Shown: positions 48,893-59,376, counted from the stretch's first letter. The stretch: 64,000 bases of DNA from Sulfoacidibacillus ferrooxidans (GCF_022606465.1 NZ_JALBUF010000001.1:806001-870000), one strand, 5' to 3'. A program made the numbers and translations. Notes: a model not told the origin generated them from the letters alone.

Positions 48893-49369
48893 CTATTTTC
48901 TAATCGTCAGTACCTCATACCGAATCGTCCCTGCTGGAACGCTCACATCCACTGTTGATCCAATTGATTTTCCAAGAAGAGCCCGGCCAACCGGTGATTC
49001 ATTAGAAATTTTATTGTCTGAAGGATCTGATTCAGCAGATCCAACAATCAAAAATTCCAATTCATCTTTAAACTCTACATCGCGCACACGCACTGTCGAT
49101 CCAATGCTAACTACGCCAGTATCGACTTCTTCTTCATTAATAATACGTGCATTACGCAACATTTTTTCTAAAGTGATAATTCGTCCTTCAACAAATGCTT
49201 GCTCGTTCTTTGCATCTTCATACTCCGAATTCTCACTAATATCTCCATAACCAATAGCCACTTTAATCCGTTCAGCAACTTCTCGTCGCTTTACAGACTT
49301 TAAACTTTCCAATTCCTCCTCCAACTTCTTTAGACCTGCTGGGGTGAGGAGAACTTCCTTTTCTGACAT
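48893..49369 (-). CDS. greA: Transcription elongation factor GreA
   Basis: A 158-residue factor of normal length. The N-terminal coiled coil ends in the [17 protein letters not shown] acidic tip (about residues 43-59) that enters the RNA polymerase secondary channel. The C-terminal FKBP-like domain reads [10 protein letters not shown] to [17 protein letters not shown]. GreA stimulates cleavage of backtracked RNA. The ATG at 49369 lies behind AAAGGAG; an in-frame start ten codons earlier is rejected. A consensus promoter and a structured leader precede it. Confidence 0.96.
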   Translation of the reverse strand: MSEKEVLLTPAGLKKLEEELESLKSVKRREVAERIKVAIGYGDISENSEYEDAKNEQAFVEGRIITLEKMLRNARIINEEEVDTGVVSIGSTVRVRDVEFKDELEFLIVGSAESDPSDNKISNESPVGRALLGKSIGSTVDVSVPAGTIRYEVLTIRK

Positions 49370-49430
49370 GCGATTCGCTCCTTTAAACTCTGTCCGCAAA
49401 CTACAAAAATATCGTGACTAGGTCAAATAA

Positions 49431-49452
49431 CTGTCAGGGCTTAGCCCGACAG
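49431..49452 (-). promoter_or_regulatory. Hairpin in the greA leader, possible attenuator
   Basis: On the minus strand CTGTC-GGGC pairs with GCCC-(T)-GACAG over a TAA loop and is followed by the U-rich TTATTTGACC. It lies about 30 bases into the leader RNA produced by the promoter at 49487-49515, roughly 60 bases before the greA start, the arrangement of a leader attenuator. Confidence 0.5.
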
Positions 49453-49486
49453 TGGCTTAAAAGTCATAGACTCAGAATCTGCGGTT

Positions 49487-49515
49487 ATTATAGGTCATCC
49501 CTTGAAGACTGTCAA
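49487..49515 (-). promoter_or_regulatory. Consensus sigma-A promoter of greA
   Basis: TTGACA (49515-49510) and TATAAT (49492-49487) are separated by exactly 17 bases, a perfect consensus promoter. The predicted start gives a leader of about 110 bases. Confidence 0.9.
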
Positions 49516-49636
49516 CGTATTCCTACTATTATGAAGAAAATTCACTTCATCACTAAGCAACCAGTCCCGTTATAAAAAGTACATGGTTCCTTTCATAGCC
49601 ACTGTAGTTTGCTCTTTCCCATGTATAATATGCACA

Positions 49637-50626
49637 TTATTCCATGATAGAACGAAGTAGATTCTCCATAGCTTGCGCATCTTCTTGAGTGTTAATCAAA
49701 TCTCGTAGCTGAGCAGAATTTGGAATGCCTTTCACGTACCATCCGGCATGTTTACGCATTTCTCGCACACCTGTATACTCGCCCTTATCTGCTACAAGCA
49801 AATATAAATGTTCAATCGCTATTTCGATTCGTTCGCGTACTGAGATTGCAGGTAGCCTTTCACCCGTGTCCAAATAATGTGCAACTTCCTTAAAAATCCA
49901 TGGATTACCAAGCGCTCCGCGACCTATCATCACGCCATCACATCCAGTTTGGATGATCATCTGCACCGCATCTTCTGGTGTTAAAACATCGCCATTTCCA
50001 ATTACAGGTATAGATACAGCTTCTTTCACTTCTCGAATGATCGACCAATCCGCCTTGCCTGAATACATTTGCCTAGCGGTTCGTCCGTGAACAGTAACTG
50101 CCTGCGCACCTGCCGCCTCCACTGCTTTGGCGACCTCTACAGCGTTGATATTGCCGTCATCCCAGCCTTTGCGAAATTTCACCGTTACCGGTTTATCGAC
50201 TCGTTTAACGACAGCTGCCACAATCTCCGCAGCATATTGTGGATCACGTGCCAAAGCGGCACCAGAACCATTTTTATAGATTTTGAGCACAGGGCAACCC
50301 ATATTGATATCAATTATATCTGCATTTGTCCCATGCGCCACCATCTCTGCAGCTTGCACCATCGTCTCTTTATCGTATCCGACAATTTGCAAGCTCACTG
50401 GGTGTTCATCTGGGACAATTTGCAACATCCGCTTTGTACGCTCGTTGTGATGCACGAGCGCCTTATCGCTTACCATTTCAGCACATACCATCCCTGCCCC
50501 AAGACGTTTGGCAAGTGTCCGAAATGGCGGATTACAAACTCCTGCCATAGGTGCGAGCACTACAGGATTATCGATCTTTACCCCACCAATCGTCAATGGA
50601 GCCATATCAACCTTTACTTGTTCCAC
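49637..50626 (-). CDS. dusB: tRNA-dihydrouridine synthase DusB
   Basis: A 329-residue FMN TIM-barrel enzyme. Diagnostic are [21 protein letters not shown] at the start, the catalytic Cys in [20 protein letters not shown]-type sequence, [27 protein letters not shown] and [15 protein letters not shown]. It reduces uridine in the tRNA D-loop with NADPH. The GTG at 50626 is used because AGGAGG lies eight bases before it. It is the last gene of the folate block, before the promoter of greA. Confidence 0.94.
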   Translation of the reverse strand: MEQVKVDMAPLTIGGVKIDNPVVLAPMAGVCNPPFRTLAKRLGAGMVCAEMVSDKALVHHNERTKRMLQIVPDEHPVSLQIVGYDKETMVQAAEMVAHGTNADIIDINMGCPVLKIYKNGSGAALARDPQYAAEIVAAVVKRVDKPVTVKFRKGWDDGNINAVEVAKAVEAAGAQAVTVHGRTARQMYSGKADWSIIREVKEAVSIPVIGNGDVLTPEDAVQMIIQTGCDGVMIGRGALGNPWIFKEVAHYLDTGERLPAISVRERIEIAIEHLYLLVADKGEYTGVREMRKHAGWYVKGIPNSAQLRDLINTQEDAQAMENLLRSIME

Positions 50627-50652
50627 ACAGATCACCTCCTATACACATCGCT

Positions 50653-50853
50653 TTACTCTAAACCCAGATCAGCACTTGTGACCTGAAGAATCGTTTCAAT
50701 CTTCCTGATCAGTCCCGGATCGGGAGTTCGAGTCCCTCGCTCCAGTCCTCCTACTATCGCCACTGATACACCGAGTGCTTGCGCAAATTCGTATTGTGTC
50801 ATTTGCTTTAGCTTTCTGTATGCGCGCAATCGTTTTGCAAATAACTCGGACAA
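50653..50853 (-). CDS. yazB: Small Xre-family HTH protein, YazB-like
   Basis: A 66-residue Xre-family HTH domain: RLRAYRKLKQMTQYEFAQALGVS and VAIVGGLERGTRTPDPGL. The start is taken as the TTG at 50853 about seven bases after GAGGGTG, inside the end of folK (46-base overlap). Its place between folK and dusB is that of yazB in B. subtilis. Regulated genes are unknown. Confidence 0.8.
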   Translation of the reverse strand: MSELFAKRLRAYRKLKQMTQYEFAQALGVSVAIVGGLERGTRTPDPGLIRKIETILQVTSADLGLE

Positions 50854-51335
50854 AGCTTGACACCCTCTTTTCCTTCTACCCGTCCATGTAGCTCTGAAAC
50901 CGTTAGTTGCATGACAGGGTGCAACCAATTTGACGCAATGTCCATCATGGGAACAAGAACAAATGCACGTTCATGTAAACGAGGATGAGGTATTTGAAGC
51001 TCAGTGGTTTGTATCACTGAATCATCATAAAATAGCATGTCCAGATCAATCACTCGTGGCCCATAACGCAATGAACGTACACGTCCCATATGTTGCTCAA
51101 TGTTTAGAAATTCGAATAATAATTGCTCTGGTGTAAGTGCTGTCGTTATTTTTAATATACCATTTAAAAAGGATGGCTGATCCACATAATCTACAGGATC
51201 CGTTTCGTATATTCGCGACCATTCATCTATCTGTGTATGTGAAAGTGCTGCAATTTCACAAAAAGCAACTTGCAAGTTAGATTCACGGTGGCCGATATTT
51301 GAACCAAGAGAAACAAAACTCGTGTGTTTCTCCAT
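50808..51335 (-). CDS. folK: 2-amino-4-hydroxy-6-hydroxymethyldihydropteridine pyrophosphokinase
   Basis: A 175-residue HPPK: FVSLGSNIGHRESNLQVAF at the N-terminus, DQPSFLNGILKI, and the signature GPRVIDLDMLFYDD with IPHPRLHERAFVLVPM. It puts pyrophosphate on the pterin alcohol for FolP. Its start follows the folP stop by one base. The folB gene that stands between folP and folK in B. subtilis is missing here. Confidence 0.94.
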   Translation of the reverse strand: MEKHTSFVSLGSNIGHRESNLQVAFCEIAALSHTQIDEWSRIYETDPVDYVDQPSFLNGILKITTALTPEQLLFEFLNIEQHMGRVRSLRYGPRVIDLDMLFYDDSVIQTTELQIPHPRLHERAFVLVPMMDIASNWLHPVMQLTVSELHGRVEGKEGVKLCPSYLQNDCAHTES

Positions 51336-51336
51336 C

Positions 51337-52197
51337 CTAACGCACCAATGAATCGGTCATCATCGCCACGCGTTTTAATTCTTTAACATCATGTACGCGT
51401 ACGATATCTGCACCGCGACTAATCGCGATGGCAACGGTAGCTGCTGTACCTTCAACACGCTCTTGTACGGGTAGATCGAGCACTGTTCCAATCATTGATT
51501 TGCGTGAAGTACCTATAAGTAGGGGTCTTTTAAGCGGTAGGAACCGGTCTAACTGATTAATGAGCGTCAAGTTTTGTTGAAGTGTTTTACCAAAACCAAT
51601 CCCAGGATCCAGAAAGATCTGTTCCAACTCCACACCAGCCTCCTGTGCCTTATCTAGCTGTTCAGTAAACCATCGGTATACAAAGTCTACAATATCACCC
51701 TCAATAAGCGGTAACCCCATTTGATTATGCATTAAAATATACGGAACGCCCGTTTGTGCTACAACAGAAAACATTTCCGGGTCATAGGCTCCACCCCAGA
51801 CATCATTGATCACCGTAGCACCTGCTTGTACAGCCCGAAAAGCTACCTCTGCTTTATAGGTGTCAATGGATAAAGGAACGTTTACAGTCTCCCTTAACGC
51901 GGGGATGATCTCTTTTACCCGATCCCACTCTTCCATTGCAGAGACTGGAGTATGCATGGGTCTCGTCGACTCTGCGCCAAGGTCAATGAGATCCGCTCCG
52001 GCTTCTACCATCTCTTTTGCATGATCCATCGCACGATCTAATTGATTATATTTACCACCATCAGAAAATGAGTCCGGTGTTACATTTAAAATGCCCATGA
52101 TGATCGTTCGTTTCCCTAGATCACAAAATGGATTCATGTGCAACATAGCCATCTTATTTGATTGTATCATCTGTGTCATTCTTATAGCCTCACTCAT
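51337..52197 (-). CDS. folP: Dihydropteroate synthase
   Basis: A 286-residue TIM-barrel enzyme: MGILNVTPDSFSDGGKYN (about residues 34-51), the DLGAESTRP motif, SIDTYKAEVA, INDVWGGAYD, and GTSRKSMIG at the C-terminal end. It joins p-aminobenzoate and the pterin pyrophosphate; sulfonamides act here. Its ATG directly follows the cysK stop codon (TAAATG), so translation is coupled. The N-terminal 25 residues ahead of the barrel are a little longer than usual. Confidence 0.95.
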   Translation of the reverse strand: MSEAIRMTQMIQSNKMAMLHMNPFCDLGKRTIIMGILNVTPDSFSDGGKYNQLDRAMDHAKEMVEAGADLIDLGAESTRPMHTPVSAMEEWDRVKEIIPALRETVNVPLSIDTYKAEVAFRAVQAGATVINDVWGGAYDPEMFSVVAQTGVPYILMHNQMGLPLIEGDIVDFVYRWFTEQLDKAQEAGVELEQIFLDPGIGFGKTLQQNLTLINQLDRFLPLKRPLLIGTSRKSMIGTVLDLPVQERVEGTAATVAIAISRGADIVRVHDVKELKRVAMMTDSLVR

Positions 52198-53124
52198 TTA
52201 ACCTTCTTGGAATAATGGTGTACTTAAATACCGTTCTCCGTTAGATGCAGATATCGTCAAGACTTTATGACCTTTCCCTAGCTCTTTTGCAATGTGAAGT
52301 GCTGCGCTGACAGCTGCTCCCGAACTAATACCCACTAGCAGACCCTCTTCACGAGCTAATCTACGTGCAGTAATAAATGATTCTTCATCAGTAACAAGCA
52401 TAATGCGGTCCATCAATTCACGTTGTAAGATAGATGGTACAAACCCTGCGCCAATTCCTTGAATCTTATGTGGACCAGCCTGACCTCCAGATAACACAGG
52501 TGATGTCGCTGGTTCCACCGCAATCAACTTACACCCTGGAATTCGTTCGCGCAATACCGTTCCTATGCCAGTAAGTGTCCCGCCGGTTCCAACTGCAGAC
52601 ACAAATGCATCTAACGTTCCATCCATTTGTTCTACGATTTCAGGACCAGTGGTCAATCGGTGTGCAGCTACATTTGCTGGATTGTCAAACTGTTGTGGCA
52701 TATAATAACGCAAAGGATCTTGTTCCACAATCTCTCCAGCCTTTTCAATGGCACCACGCATGCCCAGTGCCCCTGGAGTTAGCATCAAATCCGCACCATA
52801 GGCGCGCAATAGACTACGCCTTTCCACGCTCATTGTCTCTGGCATGACAAGTAGTACTTTATATCCTTTTGCAGCCCCAACCAGTGCCAAACCAATCCCT
52901 GTATTGCCACTTGTAGGTTCAACGATGATCTTTCCTGCCGTCAGCAGACCGGCTTTTTCCGCTGCCTCCACCATACTTAGCGCTACACGGTCTTTGATAC
53001 TTCCCCCTGGATTAAACCACTCTAATTTTACAAATACATCTGCACTATCATCATCCACAAGATGTTGCAACTGCACAATAGGCGTTTTTCCAATAAGTTG
53101 TAAAATATTTTTCGTGCCAATCAC
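52198..53124 (-). CDS. cysK: Cysteine synthase A
   Basis: A 308-residue PLP enzyme. The PLP lysine is in [14 protein letters not shown] (about residues 38-51), with [21 protein letters not shown], the phosphate loop [13 protein letters not shown], and [19 protein letters not shown]. It makes cysteine from O-acetylserine and sulfide. It is coupled to folP; the B. subtilis order is cysK then pab and sul genes, but no pab genes are present here. The GTG start has GAGGAGGGG upstream. Confidence 0.95.
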   Translation of the reverse strand: MIGTKNILQLIGKTPIVQLQHLVDDDSADVFVKLEWFNPGGSIKDRVALSMVEAAEKAGLLTAGKIIVEPTSGNTGIGLALVGAAKGYKVLLVMPETMSVERRSLLRAYGADLMLTPGALGMRGAIEKAGEIVEQDPLRYYMPQQFDNPANVAAHRLTTGPEIVEQMDGTLDAFVSAVGTGGTLTGIGTVLRERIPGCKLIAVEPATSPVLSGGQAGPHKIQGIGAGFVPSILQRELMDRIMLVTDEESFITARRLAREEGLLVGISSGAAVSAALHIAKELGKGHKVLTISASNGERYLSTPLFQEG

Positions 53125-53160
53125 ACTAGCCCCTCCTCACCATAATTCTTTCACAACCTT

Positions 53161-54048
53161 CTACTTTGCCTGATCACGAAACCCTTCTAATTCCTTATAA
53201 TCAAATAGATACTTTTCCCCACAAAAGTGACACACTAACTCCGCTTGTCCTTGTTCTTCTAGCATCTCCGTTAACTCCTGTTTACCTAAGGAAACTAAAA
53301 TCTTACCCAATCTTTCTTTGCCACATGTGCATTCAAAAACTACCGGGTATTCTGAAAGAATCTTAACGTCGTCACCCAAGATGCGCACAAGAAGATCCTC
53401 CGGTTTTTCACCAGCATGTAAAAGTGATGTCACTTGAGGTAACTCCGTAATTTTTTTCTCCACTTCTGCAATATCTTCTGGTGTAGCATCGGGTAACATC
53501 TGCACAATGATTCCACCTGCTGCTAGTACAGATAAGTCCGGAGCAACGAGTACACCTACTGCAACAGCAGATGGGATTTGTTCAGACACAGCAAAATAAT
53601 ATGCGAAATCTTCGCCGATCTCCCCTGACACAAGCGGCACACTTCCACGATAAGGTTCTCTTAATCCTAGATCCTTGATCACATACAGTGCCCCTTCTTG
53701 GCCCACTGCACCACTCACATCTAGTTTACCAAACGGATTAGTCGGTAGGTCAACAAACGGATTATCCACATAACCTCGTACTGTACCCGTACCCGTCGCC
53801 ACTACGACTATTTTTCCTGCAGGACCATCCCCATGAATTTGAAGTGTCACTTGATGGTCATCATTCTTCAATGTGGCAGTTAGCAATGCACCGATTGTGG
53901 CAACACGACCAAGTGCCGCAGTAACCACTGGCCATGTTTGATGTCTTCGTTGTAATTCTCCAACGATCGCTCGTGTATACGCTGCATAGGCAAGCACTCT
54001 GCCATCATGACCAGTAGCGACAAGAACATAATCACCAATATCAGACAA
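53161..54048 (-). CDS. hslO: Redox-regulated chaperone Hsp33
   Basis: A protein of about 295 residues. The C-terminal zinc switch is CTCGKERLG and CHFCGEK, the C-x-C plus C-x2-C set of Hsp33. The core has AAYTRAIVGELQRRHQTWP, QIHGDGPAGKIVVVAT, and GSVPLVSGEIGEDFAYYFAVSEQ. Oxidation of the cysteines releases zinc and turns on holdase activity. The start is probably the TTG at 54048 (eight bases after AGGAG); the ATG at 54054 is only three bases from that site. It lies between ftsH and cysK; coaX, found in this interval in B. subtilis, is absent. Confidence 0.92.
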   Translation of the reverse strand: MSDIGDYVLVATGHDGRVLAYAAYTRAIVGELQRRHQTWPVVTAALGRVATIGALLTATLKNDDHQVTLQIHGDGPAGKIVVVATGTGTVRGYVDNPFVDLPTNPFGKLDVSGAVGQEGALYVIKDLGLREPYRGSVPLVSGEIGEDFAYYFAVSEQIPSAVAVGVLVAPDLSVLAAGGIIVQMLPDATPEDIAEVEKKITELPQVTSLLHAGEKPEDLLVRILGDDVKILSEYPVVFECTCGKERLGKILVSLGKQELTEMLEEQGQAELVCHFCGEKYLFDYKELEGFRDQAK

Positions 54049-54164
54049 TCCCATCACTCCTCATACGCCATTACCTGCCCTACAATATGGATAATAGGTA
54101 TACAAGACGCATCAGACAGCCGCCCTGTATACCTATTTTATCGAAACATAGTCACTTCACATCA

Positions 54165-56048
54165 TTAGGAAAGGCTAGGAGTGGGATCATCGCCAAATCC
54201 ACGTCCTCCAATTTTAATCTTTGGACCGCCATCTTCCCCTTCATCAACCAAACGTCCGTACTCCATCAACTGACGAATTTGTTCGCCATCTAATGTTTCT
54301 TTTTCAAGTAAGGTGTGCGCTAAGAGGTCTAACTGTGCCCTGTGTTCAGTGAGTAACGTACGCGTACGTTCGTAAGATTCATCAACCAATCGGCGCATCT
54401 CTTGATCGATCTCATAAGCGATCGCGTCGCTATAGTTCTGCTCACTAGAGAAATCACGTCCTAAAAATACCTGTCCTTGTCGGTGACCAAACTGCATGGG
54501 TCCAAGTTTTGTACTCATCCCAAATTCAGTAATCATACGACGAACAACAGACGTCACGCGCTCTAAATCATTGGATGCACCAGTGCTGATTTCGCCAAGA
54601 ACAATCTCCTCAGCCACTCGCCCGCCCAGTAGTTCTACTACCTGATCAAGTATATCTTCTCTCGTCATAAAACTGCGGTCTTCCTTAGGTAGAGATACGG
54701 TATATCCACCAGCCATCCCACGAGGAATGATCGTCACTTTATGAACCATATTGCCGGATTTCAGGAAGTACCCCGCTACGGCGTGTCCACCTTCATGAAA
54801 AGCAACCAATCTCTTTTCTTTGTCGCTGATCACTTTGCTCCGTTTTTCAGGTCCTGCAATCACCCTGTCAATAGCCTCGTCTACTTCTACCATTTCGACC
54901 ACTGTTTTATCTTTTCGAGCAGTAAGTAGTGCTGCTTCATTGAGGACATTTTCAAGATCTGCCCCTGTAAATCCAGGTGTACGCTTAGCTACAATATCTA
55001 ATGCCACGTCTTTACTTAGGGGTTTGTTCCGAGAATGAACTCGCAAAATTTGCTCTCGCCCACGAACATCTGGCCGATCAACCGTGATTTGCCGATCAAA
55101 CCGTCCTGGACGCAATAAAGCAGGATCGAGAATATCTGGTCGGTTGGTTGCGGCAATCATAATAATACCTTCATTGCCTGCAAACCCATCCATTTCAACA
55201 AGTAACTGATTTAATGTTTGCTCGCGTTCATCGTGTCCACCACCAAGACCGGCGCCACGCTGGCGTCCAACTGCATCGATTTCATCGATAAAGATAATAC
55301 ACGGCGCATTCTTTTTTGCTGTTTCGAATAAATCTCGAACACGCGAAGCCCCTACGCCTACGAACATCTCTACAAAGTCTGATCCACTAATACTAAAGAA
55401 GGGAACCCCAGCTTCACCTGCTACAGCCCGTGCCAGCAACGTCTTTCCTGTTCCTGGTGGACCAACAAGCAAAACACCTTTTGGTATTCGTGCACCAACC
55501 GCTGTAAACTTGCGTGGATCTCGTAAAAAGTCAACTACTTCTACAAGTTCTGCTTTCTCTTCATCTGCTCCTGCCACATCATTAAACGTTACGCGCTTCT
55601 TCTCTTCTGAGTATAACCTCGCTTTGCTCTTCCCAAAATTCATGACGCGATTGCCGCCGCCTTGACCTTGGTTGAACAAAAAGAAAATTAACACAAACAC
55701 TAACAAGAACGGAACAATCGTACTCAAGAAACTTAGCCAAGATGATTCCTTTGGTGGCGCACTAATCGTCACATTAGGTAACTGGCTAATTTGCGATACG
55801 ATTTGATCGCTATATAACGCCCGAGAGGTAAACTGGGTGTTGTCTGTTAGCGTGCCATCCAATTGCAATGTGGCGCCATCCGCCGTCACATACAGGCTAC
55901 GAATCTCATGATTATGCACATCTGAAACAAACTGACTCCATGTCAGTTGTGTCTTCTGCTGCGTCCCCGACATGATATATTGCAAAACGCCAATAATGAC
56001 TAACAGGATGAGCACATAGAAGATTGCGCTTTGATAAAAGCGTCTCAT
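54165..56048 (-). CDS. ftsH: ATP-dependent zinc metalloprotease FtsH
   Basis: A 627-residue membrane AAA protease. Two membrane segments lie at residues 7-26 and 104-124 with the extracytoplasmic part between them. Walker A is GPPGTGKT at residues 196-203, Walker B is [12 protein letters not shown], the second region of homology is [19 protein letters not shown], and the zinc site is HEGGH at residues 418-422 where most members have HEAGH. It degrades damaged and regulatory membrane proteins and aids sporulation. A strong GAGAGGAGG site precedes the ATG. Confidence 0.97.
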   Translation of the reverse strand: MRRFYQSAIFYVLILLVIIGVLQYIMSGTQQKTQLTWSQFVSDVHNHEIRSLYVTADGATLQLDGTLTDNTQFTSRALYSDQIVSQISQLPNVTISAPPKESSWLSFLSTIVPFLLVFVLIFFLFNQGQGGGNRVMNFGKSKARLYSEEKKRVTFNDVAGADEEKAELVEVVDFLRDPRKFTAVGARIPKGVLLVGPPGTGKTLLARAVAGEAGVPFFSISGSDFVEMFVGVGASRVRDLFETAKKNAPCIIFIDEIDAVGRQRGAGLGGGHDEREQTLNQLLVEMDGFAGNEGIIMIAATNRPDILDPALLRPGRFDRQITVDRPDVRGREQILRVHSRNKPLSKDVALDIVAKRTPGFTGADLENVLNEAALLTARKDKTVVEMVEVDEAIDRVIAGPEKRSKVISDKEKRLVAFHEGGHAVAGYFLKSGNMVHKVTIIPRGMAGGYTVSLPKEDRSFMTREDILDQVVELLGGRVAEEIVLGEISTGASNDLERVTSVVRRMITEFGMSTKLGPMQFGHRQGQVFLGRDFSSEQNYSDAIAYEIDQEMRRLVDESYERTRTLLTEHRAQLDLLAHTLLEKETLDGEQIRQLMEYGRLVDEGEDGGPKIKIGGRGFGDDPTPSLS

Positions 56049-56155
56049 TCCTAACCTCCTCTCGGTTAAGGCGGGAATATTGTAACATACTCACTGCCAA
56101 AAAAGCACCTATACGCGACATGAGTCAAAGCTCTGACACGTTTTTATCGTTCACT

Positions 56156-56698
56156 TTAATTCTTTTCATATACTGCAGGCTTTAGAACTCCCACATAAGG
56201 TAGGTTGCGATAGCGTTCTGCATAATCAAGGCCGTATCCTACAATAAAGCGATTAGGCACTACAAATCCACTGTAATCAGGCGTAATATCCACCGTACGA
56301 CCGTCCGGCTTGTCAAAGGCAGTTGCAATCTTCACCGACAGTGCATTTCTACGCAAAAGTGAATCGCGGAGGTAACTTAACGTCAACCCACTATCGACAA
56401 TGTCCTCAACAATCAACACATGGCGATCTTCCACTGAGCGATCTAAATCCTTCAAGATGCGAACGACACCAGACGACTTAGTAGATGCACCATAACTAGA
56501 TGTTGCGATAAAATCAATCTCCAGCGGAATGTCCATATATCGAATCAAATCTGCCATAAATAATACTGCACCTTTTAGAACGCATACTGCAATAGGATTT
56601 TCCCCTTGATAATCCTTTGCAATTTGTTCTCCCATCTGTTTTACACGCGCTTGAATTTGTTCTTCGGAAAACAAAAGTTCTTGAAGATCCTCCCTCAA
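56156..56698 (-). CDS. hpt: Hypoxanthine phosphoribosyltransferase
   Basis: A 180-residue type I PRTase: CVLKGAVLFMADLIRYMD near residues 39-56, the PRPP-binding VLIVEDIVDSGLTLSYLRD, and FIVGYGLDYAERYRNLPYVGVL. It salvages hypoxanthine and guanine with PRPP. It starts with TTG behind GGGAGG. It lies between tilS and ftsH, the conserved tilS-hprT-ftsH order of Bacilli. Confidence 0.95.
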   Translation of the reverse strand: MREDLQELLFSEEQIQARVKQMGEQIAKDYQGENPIAVCVLKGAVLFMADLIRYMDIPLEIDFIATSSYGASTKSSGVVRILKDLDRSVEDRHVLIVEDIVDSGLTLSYLRDSLLRRNALSVKIATAFDKPDGRTVDITPDYSGFVVPNRFIVGYGLDYAERYRNLPYVGVLKPAVYEKN

Positions 56699-56752
56699 TA
56701 TCCTTCCTCCCTAGCGTCTTACAATACACTGTTTTCTATTTAGCGAAAAATC

Positions 56753-58153
56753 CTACTTGCTAAGAACAACATGTAAAACAAGTGACGACTTCTGATTCAC
56801 CAACAGGCTTCGACTACGACTGAGTCCAGGTACCCATAACACTTCATTAGCAGCCGTTGTCAACAAGGGGTACATCGATCGAACTTCTCTCATTACTTTC
56901 CCCTCGACAAATAGATCTGAGACAAGTTTACTCCCTTTCATCCCTAGCGGCTCTATGCGATCACCTTGCACAAAAGGGCGGAAAATAAATCGATCCTCCT
57001 CATCAAATGCAAAGAATGCCTCCCAATGCGTAGCGGGAAACGCACCCGGTCGTTCCATCACTCTCGCTTCAACTTGCCAATAAAAATGGCGAAAGGAAAA
57101 AACAGCGGGATAATCCACGATAAATGGATTCCACGAAAATTCCTTTGACTCGCTTTGGGACATCAATCGTCCAATATGTAGAATATCAAACGCGGAAGAA
57201 GCAATCCAGCCATGCGCAAGCACGGTACGACTCTTGCGTTGCGAGTGAACCAAAGCCAGAATAGCCTCAATATCCGCAAAGTGCCATGCAACATGTTCAT
57301 CTATACCCTCTAATACTAATTTAATGACACGTCGTTGTAAAGCGAATGGTATCCGTTGCAATCCACTAAGAGAAATTGATACGCCTTCCATTTCACGATA
57401 AGCGAGAGCTAATGCATGATCCCGTGCGACATTTGTTAGATATTGATCCTCCTCAGCAACAATATTGCCCAACTGCACAAGCGTTCGATCAATCTGCGGA
57501 TTGAACGATGCACGAAGATAAGGAAGTAATTCTTGCCGAATTCGATTGCGTTTAAAGCGAACATCTCGATTAGTGGAATCTTCGACATACTCAATACGTC
57601 TCATATTCGCATAGTTCATTAAGTCGTCCTTATATATTGTAAGCAACGGACGTACTAAGATATGCCTACCTAATTTACGTGTTTCTCGCATACCACGTAG
57701 TCCAGAAGGGCCTGTACCACGCAATAACCGATCCAACAGTGTTTCTGCTTGATCATTGGCATGATGTGCAGTGACAATCATGCATCGGCCATATGCATTT
57801 GCAACCTGTTGAAATGCATCGTAGCGCAATCGTCGCGCTGCCATTTCAACAGATTCTCCCGCTTGTCTTGACGAAGGTACCTCAACATATTCTATCGTAA
57901 CCGGAAGGTCTCTTTTTTCTGCAAATTCCTTAACCATCTGTGCATCTCGATCTGCTTCTTCTCCTCGCAACCCATGATGTACATGACAGATAACAAGGGG
58001 GAAGGGCTTTGTACTTCGCAAACAATCCAATACATCGCACAGAACCATGGAGTCCACCCCACCACTTATTCCTGCGATCACAGCGTCAAACGGCCCACAA
58101 GAACTGTCGAGCAACAACCGTAGTACTTTCCCTACCTGCTCTTCAATGGACAT
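56753..58153 (-). CDS. tilS: tRNA(Ile)-lysidine synthase
   Basis: A 466-residue enzyme. The PP-loop ATP site is SGGVDS at residues 30-35, followed by VICHVHHGLRGEEADRDAQMV and VTAHHANDQAETLLDRLLRGTG. C-terminal substrate-binding domains follow with FIFRPFVQGDRIEPLGMKGSK. TilS converts C34 of tRNA-Ile2 to lysidine so that it reads AUA; a CAT-anticodon tRNA with TilS-type identity pairs lies at 46975. I use the ATG at 58153 after GGAGGCC; it overlaps the end of the upstream exporter gene by 11 bases. Confidence 0.93.
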   Translation of the reverse strand: MSIEEQVGKVLRLLLDSSCGPFDAVIAGISGGVDSMVLCDVLDCLRSTKPFPLVICHVHHGLRGEEADRDAQMVKEFAEKRDLPVTIEYVEVPSSRQAGESVEMAARRLRYDAFQQVANAYGRCMIVTAHHANDQAETLLDRLLRGTGPSGLRGMRETRKLGRHILVRPLLTIYKDDLMNYANMRRIEYVEDSTNRDVRFKRNRIRQELLPYLRASFNPQIDRTLVQLGNIVAEEDQYLTNVARDHALALAYREMEGVSISLSGLQRIPFALQRRVIKLVLEGIDEHVAWHFADIEAILALVHSQRKSRTVLAHGWIASSAFDILHIGRLMSQSESKEFSWNPFIVDYPAVFSFRHFYWQVEARVMERPGAFPATHWEAFFAFDEEDRFIFRPFVQGDRIEPLGMKGSKLVSDLFVEGKVMREVRSMYPLLTTAANEVLWVPGLSRSRSLLVNQKSSLVLHVVLSK

Positions 58154-58571
58154 GGTTACGTGGCCTCCAAACAGAGCGAGCAAGCACTCCCACCATGACA
58201 AGCCCTGAAGCAAGCGCACCTGCAATAAGTGCGGTCTCCGTTCCCATGGCGATTCCTGAAATATAGTGATGTGTCACAAAGTCCTTCATAGTTTGATAGG
58301 CATTCATACCGGGTACTAGCACGATAATCCCTGGGACTGCAAAAATAGTAACAGGCATTCGCAATGTTCGTGCAAACCCCTCACTTAGAAGTGATATCGT
58401 CAAACTAGCAGCAAAACTTGCAGCAACTTCTCCGACATGTTCCTTTTGAGCACCTATCATAAATAGTTCTGCAACCATACCTAGTATGCCAACTGGGATG
58501 ATTGCCTTGCGTGGAATTTGATATAAAATCGAGAATGCTATCGTCGCCACGATACTCAATAATACATCCAT
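58143..58571 (-). CDS. Threonine/serine exporter, ThrE2 subunit (DUF3815)
   Basis: A 142-residue membrane protein with four or five hydrophobic helices. Typical blocks are TIAFSILYQIPRKAIIPVGILG at the N-terminus, FARTLRMPVTIFAVPGIIVLVPGMNAYQTM in the middle and TALIAGALASGLVMVGVLA at the end. It is the small half of the split ThrE family; the large half is the next gene upstream, 40 bases away. Together they probably export threonine or serine, or a related acid. The pair stands between yabT and tilS, where B. subtilis has nothing, so it is an insertion in a conserved block. Confidence 0.88.
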   Translation of the reverse strand: MDVLLSIVATIAFSILYQIPRKAIIPVGILGMVAELFMIGAQKEHVGEVAASFAASLTISLLSEGFARTLRMPVTIFAVPGIIVLVPGMNAYQTMKDFVTHHYISGIAMGTETALIAGALASGLVMVGVLARSVWRPRNHVH

Positions 58572-58611
58572 TCTACACCGCCCTCCACGTCCATCTTCTT
58601 CTCGTCATCTT

Positions 58612-59376
58612 TTAAGTGATGCGAGGGCTAATTCCAATTGCTATCGCCACAGCAATAGCAATTGCCACAGAGGTAAAAAGCGCCTCTGCACCGCGCGCGA
58701 CACCAGACAAAAGATCTCCTGCAAGTAGATCGCGAATCGAATTGGTCACAGCTAGGCCCGGAAGCAATGGCAAAATAGCTCCAATAATGATGGCCCCTTC
58801 ATCGTGTGCAAAGCCCATAGCACTACTAAAAACAGCAATTAATGCTCCTAACAAAGACGCCAGTAAGACAGAAAAAAATCGCGGAGCATACCGCGTTAAC
58901 CATCGAGTGGTTTCCTGTGCCAAAAAACCACCCAGTGCCCCCCACAGAAAATCTGTTCCTGTACCGCCTAAGATAACAGTAAAACTGCCACTAGACAATG
59001 CAGCTGCAATCATTTGTACCCAGTGGCGGTATACAGAAGGTGCCTGTTCGATGCGCACAAGTTCTGCAAATGCCTGATCGACTGTACAGGCACCACGCTG
59101 AAATCGACGGGACAAATCATTTAAGAGTGTCACTTTGTCGAGATTCATACTAGCAGGTCCTATCACGCGGGTTAAGTGTGTAAACGTCCCTTTATCAGTT
59201 GTAATCGATATAAATATTCCCGTGGGAGTAACAAAACTTTGTACACTGTCTGGCGGAGCACCTGCACCTCTAGCCATATGTGCCATCGTTTCCTCGACAC
59301 GGGATGTCTCTCCACCATAACGAAGCAAGAGATGCCCTGTCTGCATACATAATCGGAGTACACGTTCTTCATCCAC
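58612..59376 (-). CDS. Threonine/serine exporter, ThrE1 subunit (DUF1212)
   Basis: A protein of about 254 residues. The N-terminal half is the cytoplasmic-type DUF1212 domain (CMQTGHLLLRYGGETSRVEETM, with FVTPTGIFISI). The C-terminal half has about five membrane helices ending VAIAIAVAIAIGISP. It forms a two-gene exporter with the ThrE2 gene just downstream. The GTG at 59376, seven bases after GGGAGG, is the better start; an ATG at 59391 lies inside that site. Confidence 0.88.
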   Translation of the reverse strand: MDEERVLRLCMQTGHLLLRYGGETSRVEETMAHMARGAGAPPDSVQSFVTPTGIFISITTDKGTFTHLTRVIGPASMNLDKVTLLNDLSRRFQRGACTVDQAFAELVRIEQAPSVYRHWVQMIAAALSSGSFTVILGGTGTDFLWGALGGFLAQETTRWLTRYAPRFFSVLLASLLGALIAVFSSAMGFAHDEGAIIIGAILPLLPGLAVTNSIRDLLAGDLLSGVARGAEALFTSVAIAIAVAIAIGISPRIT

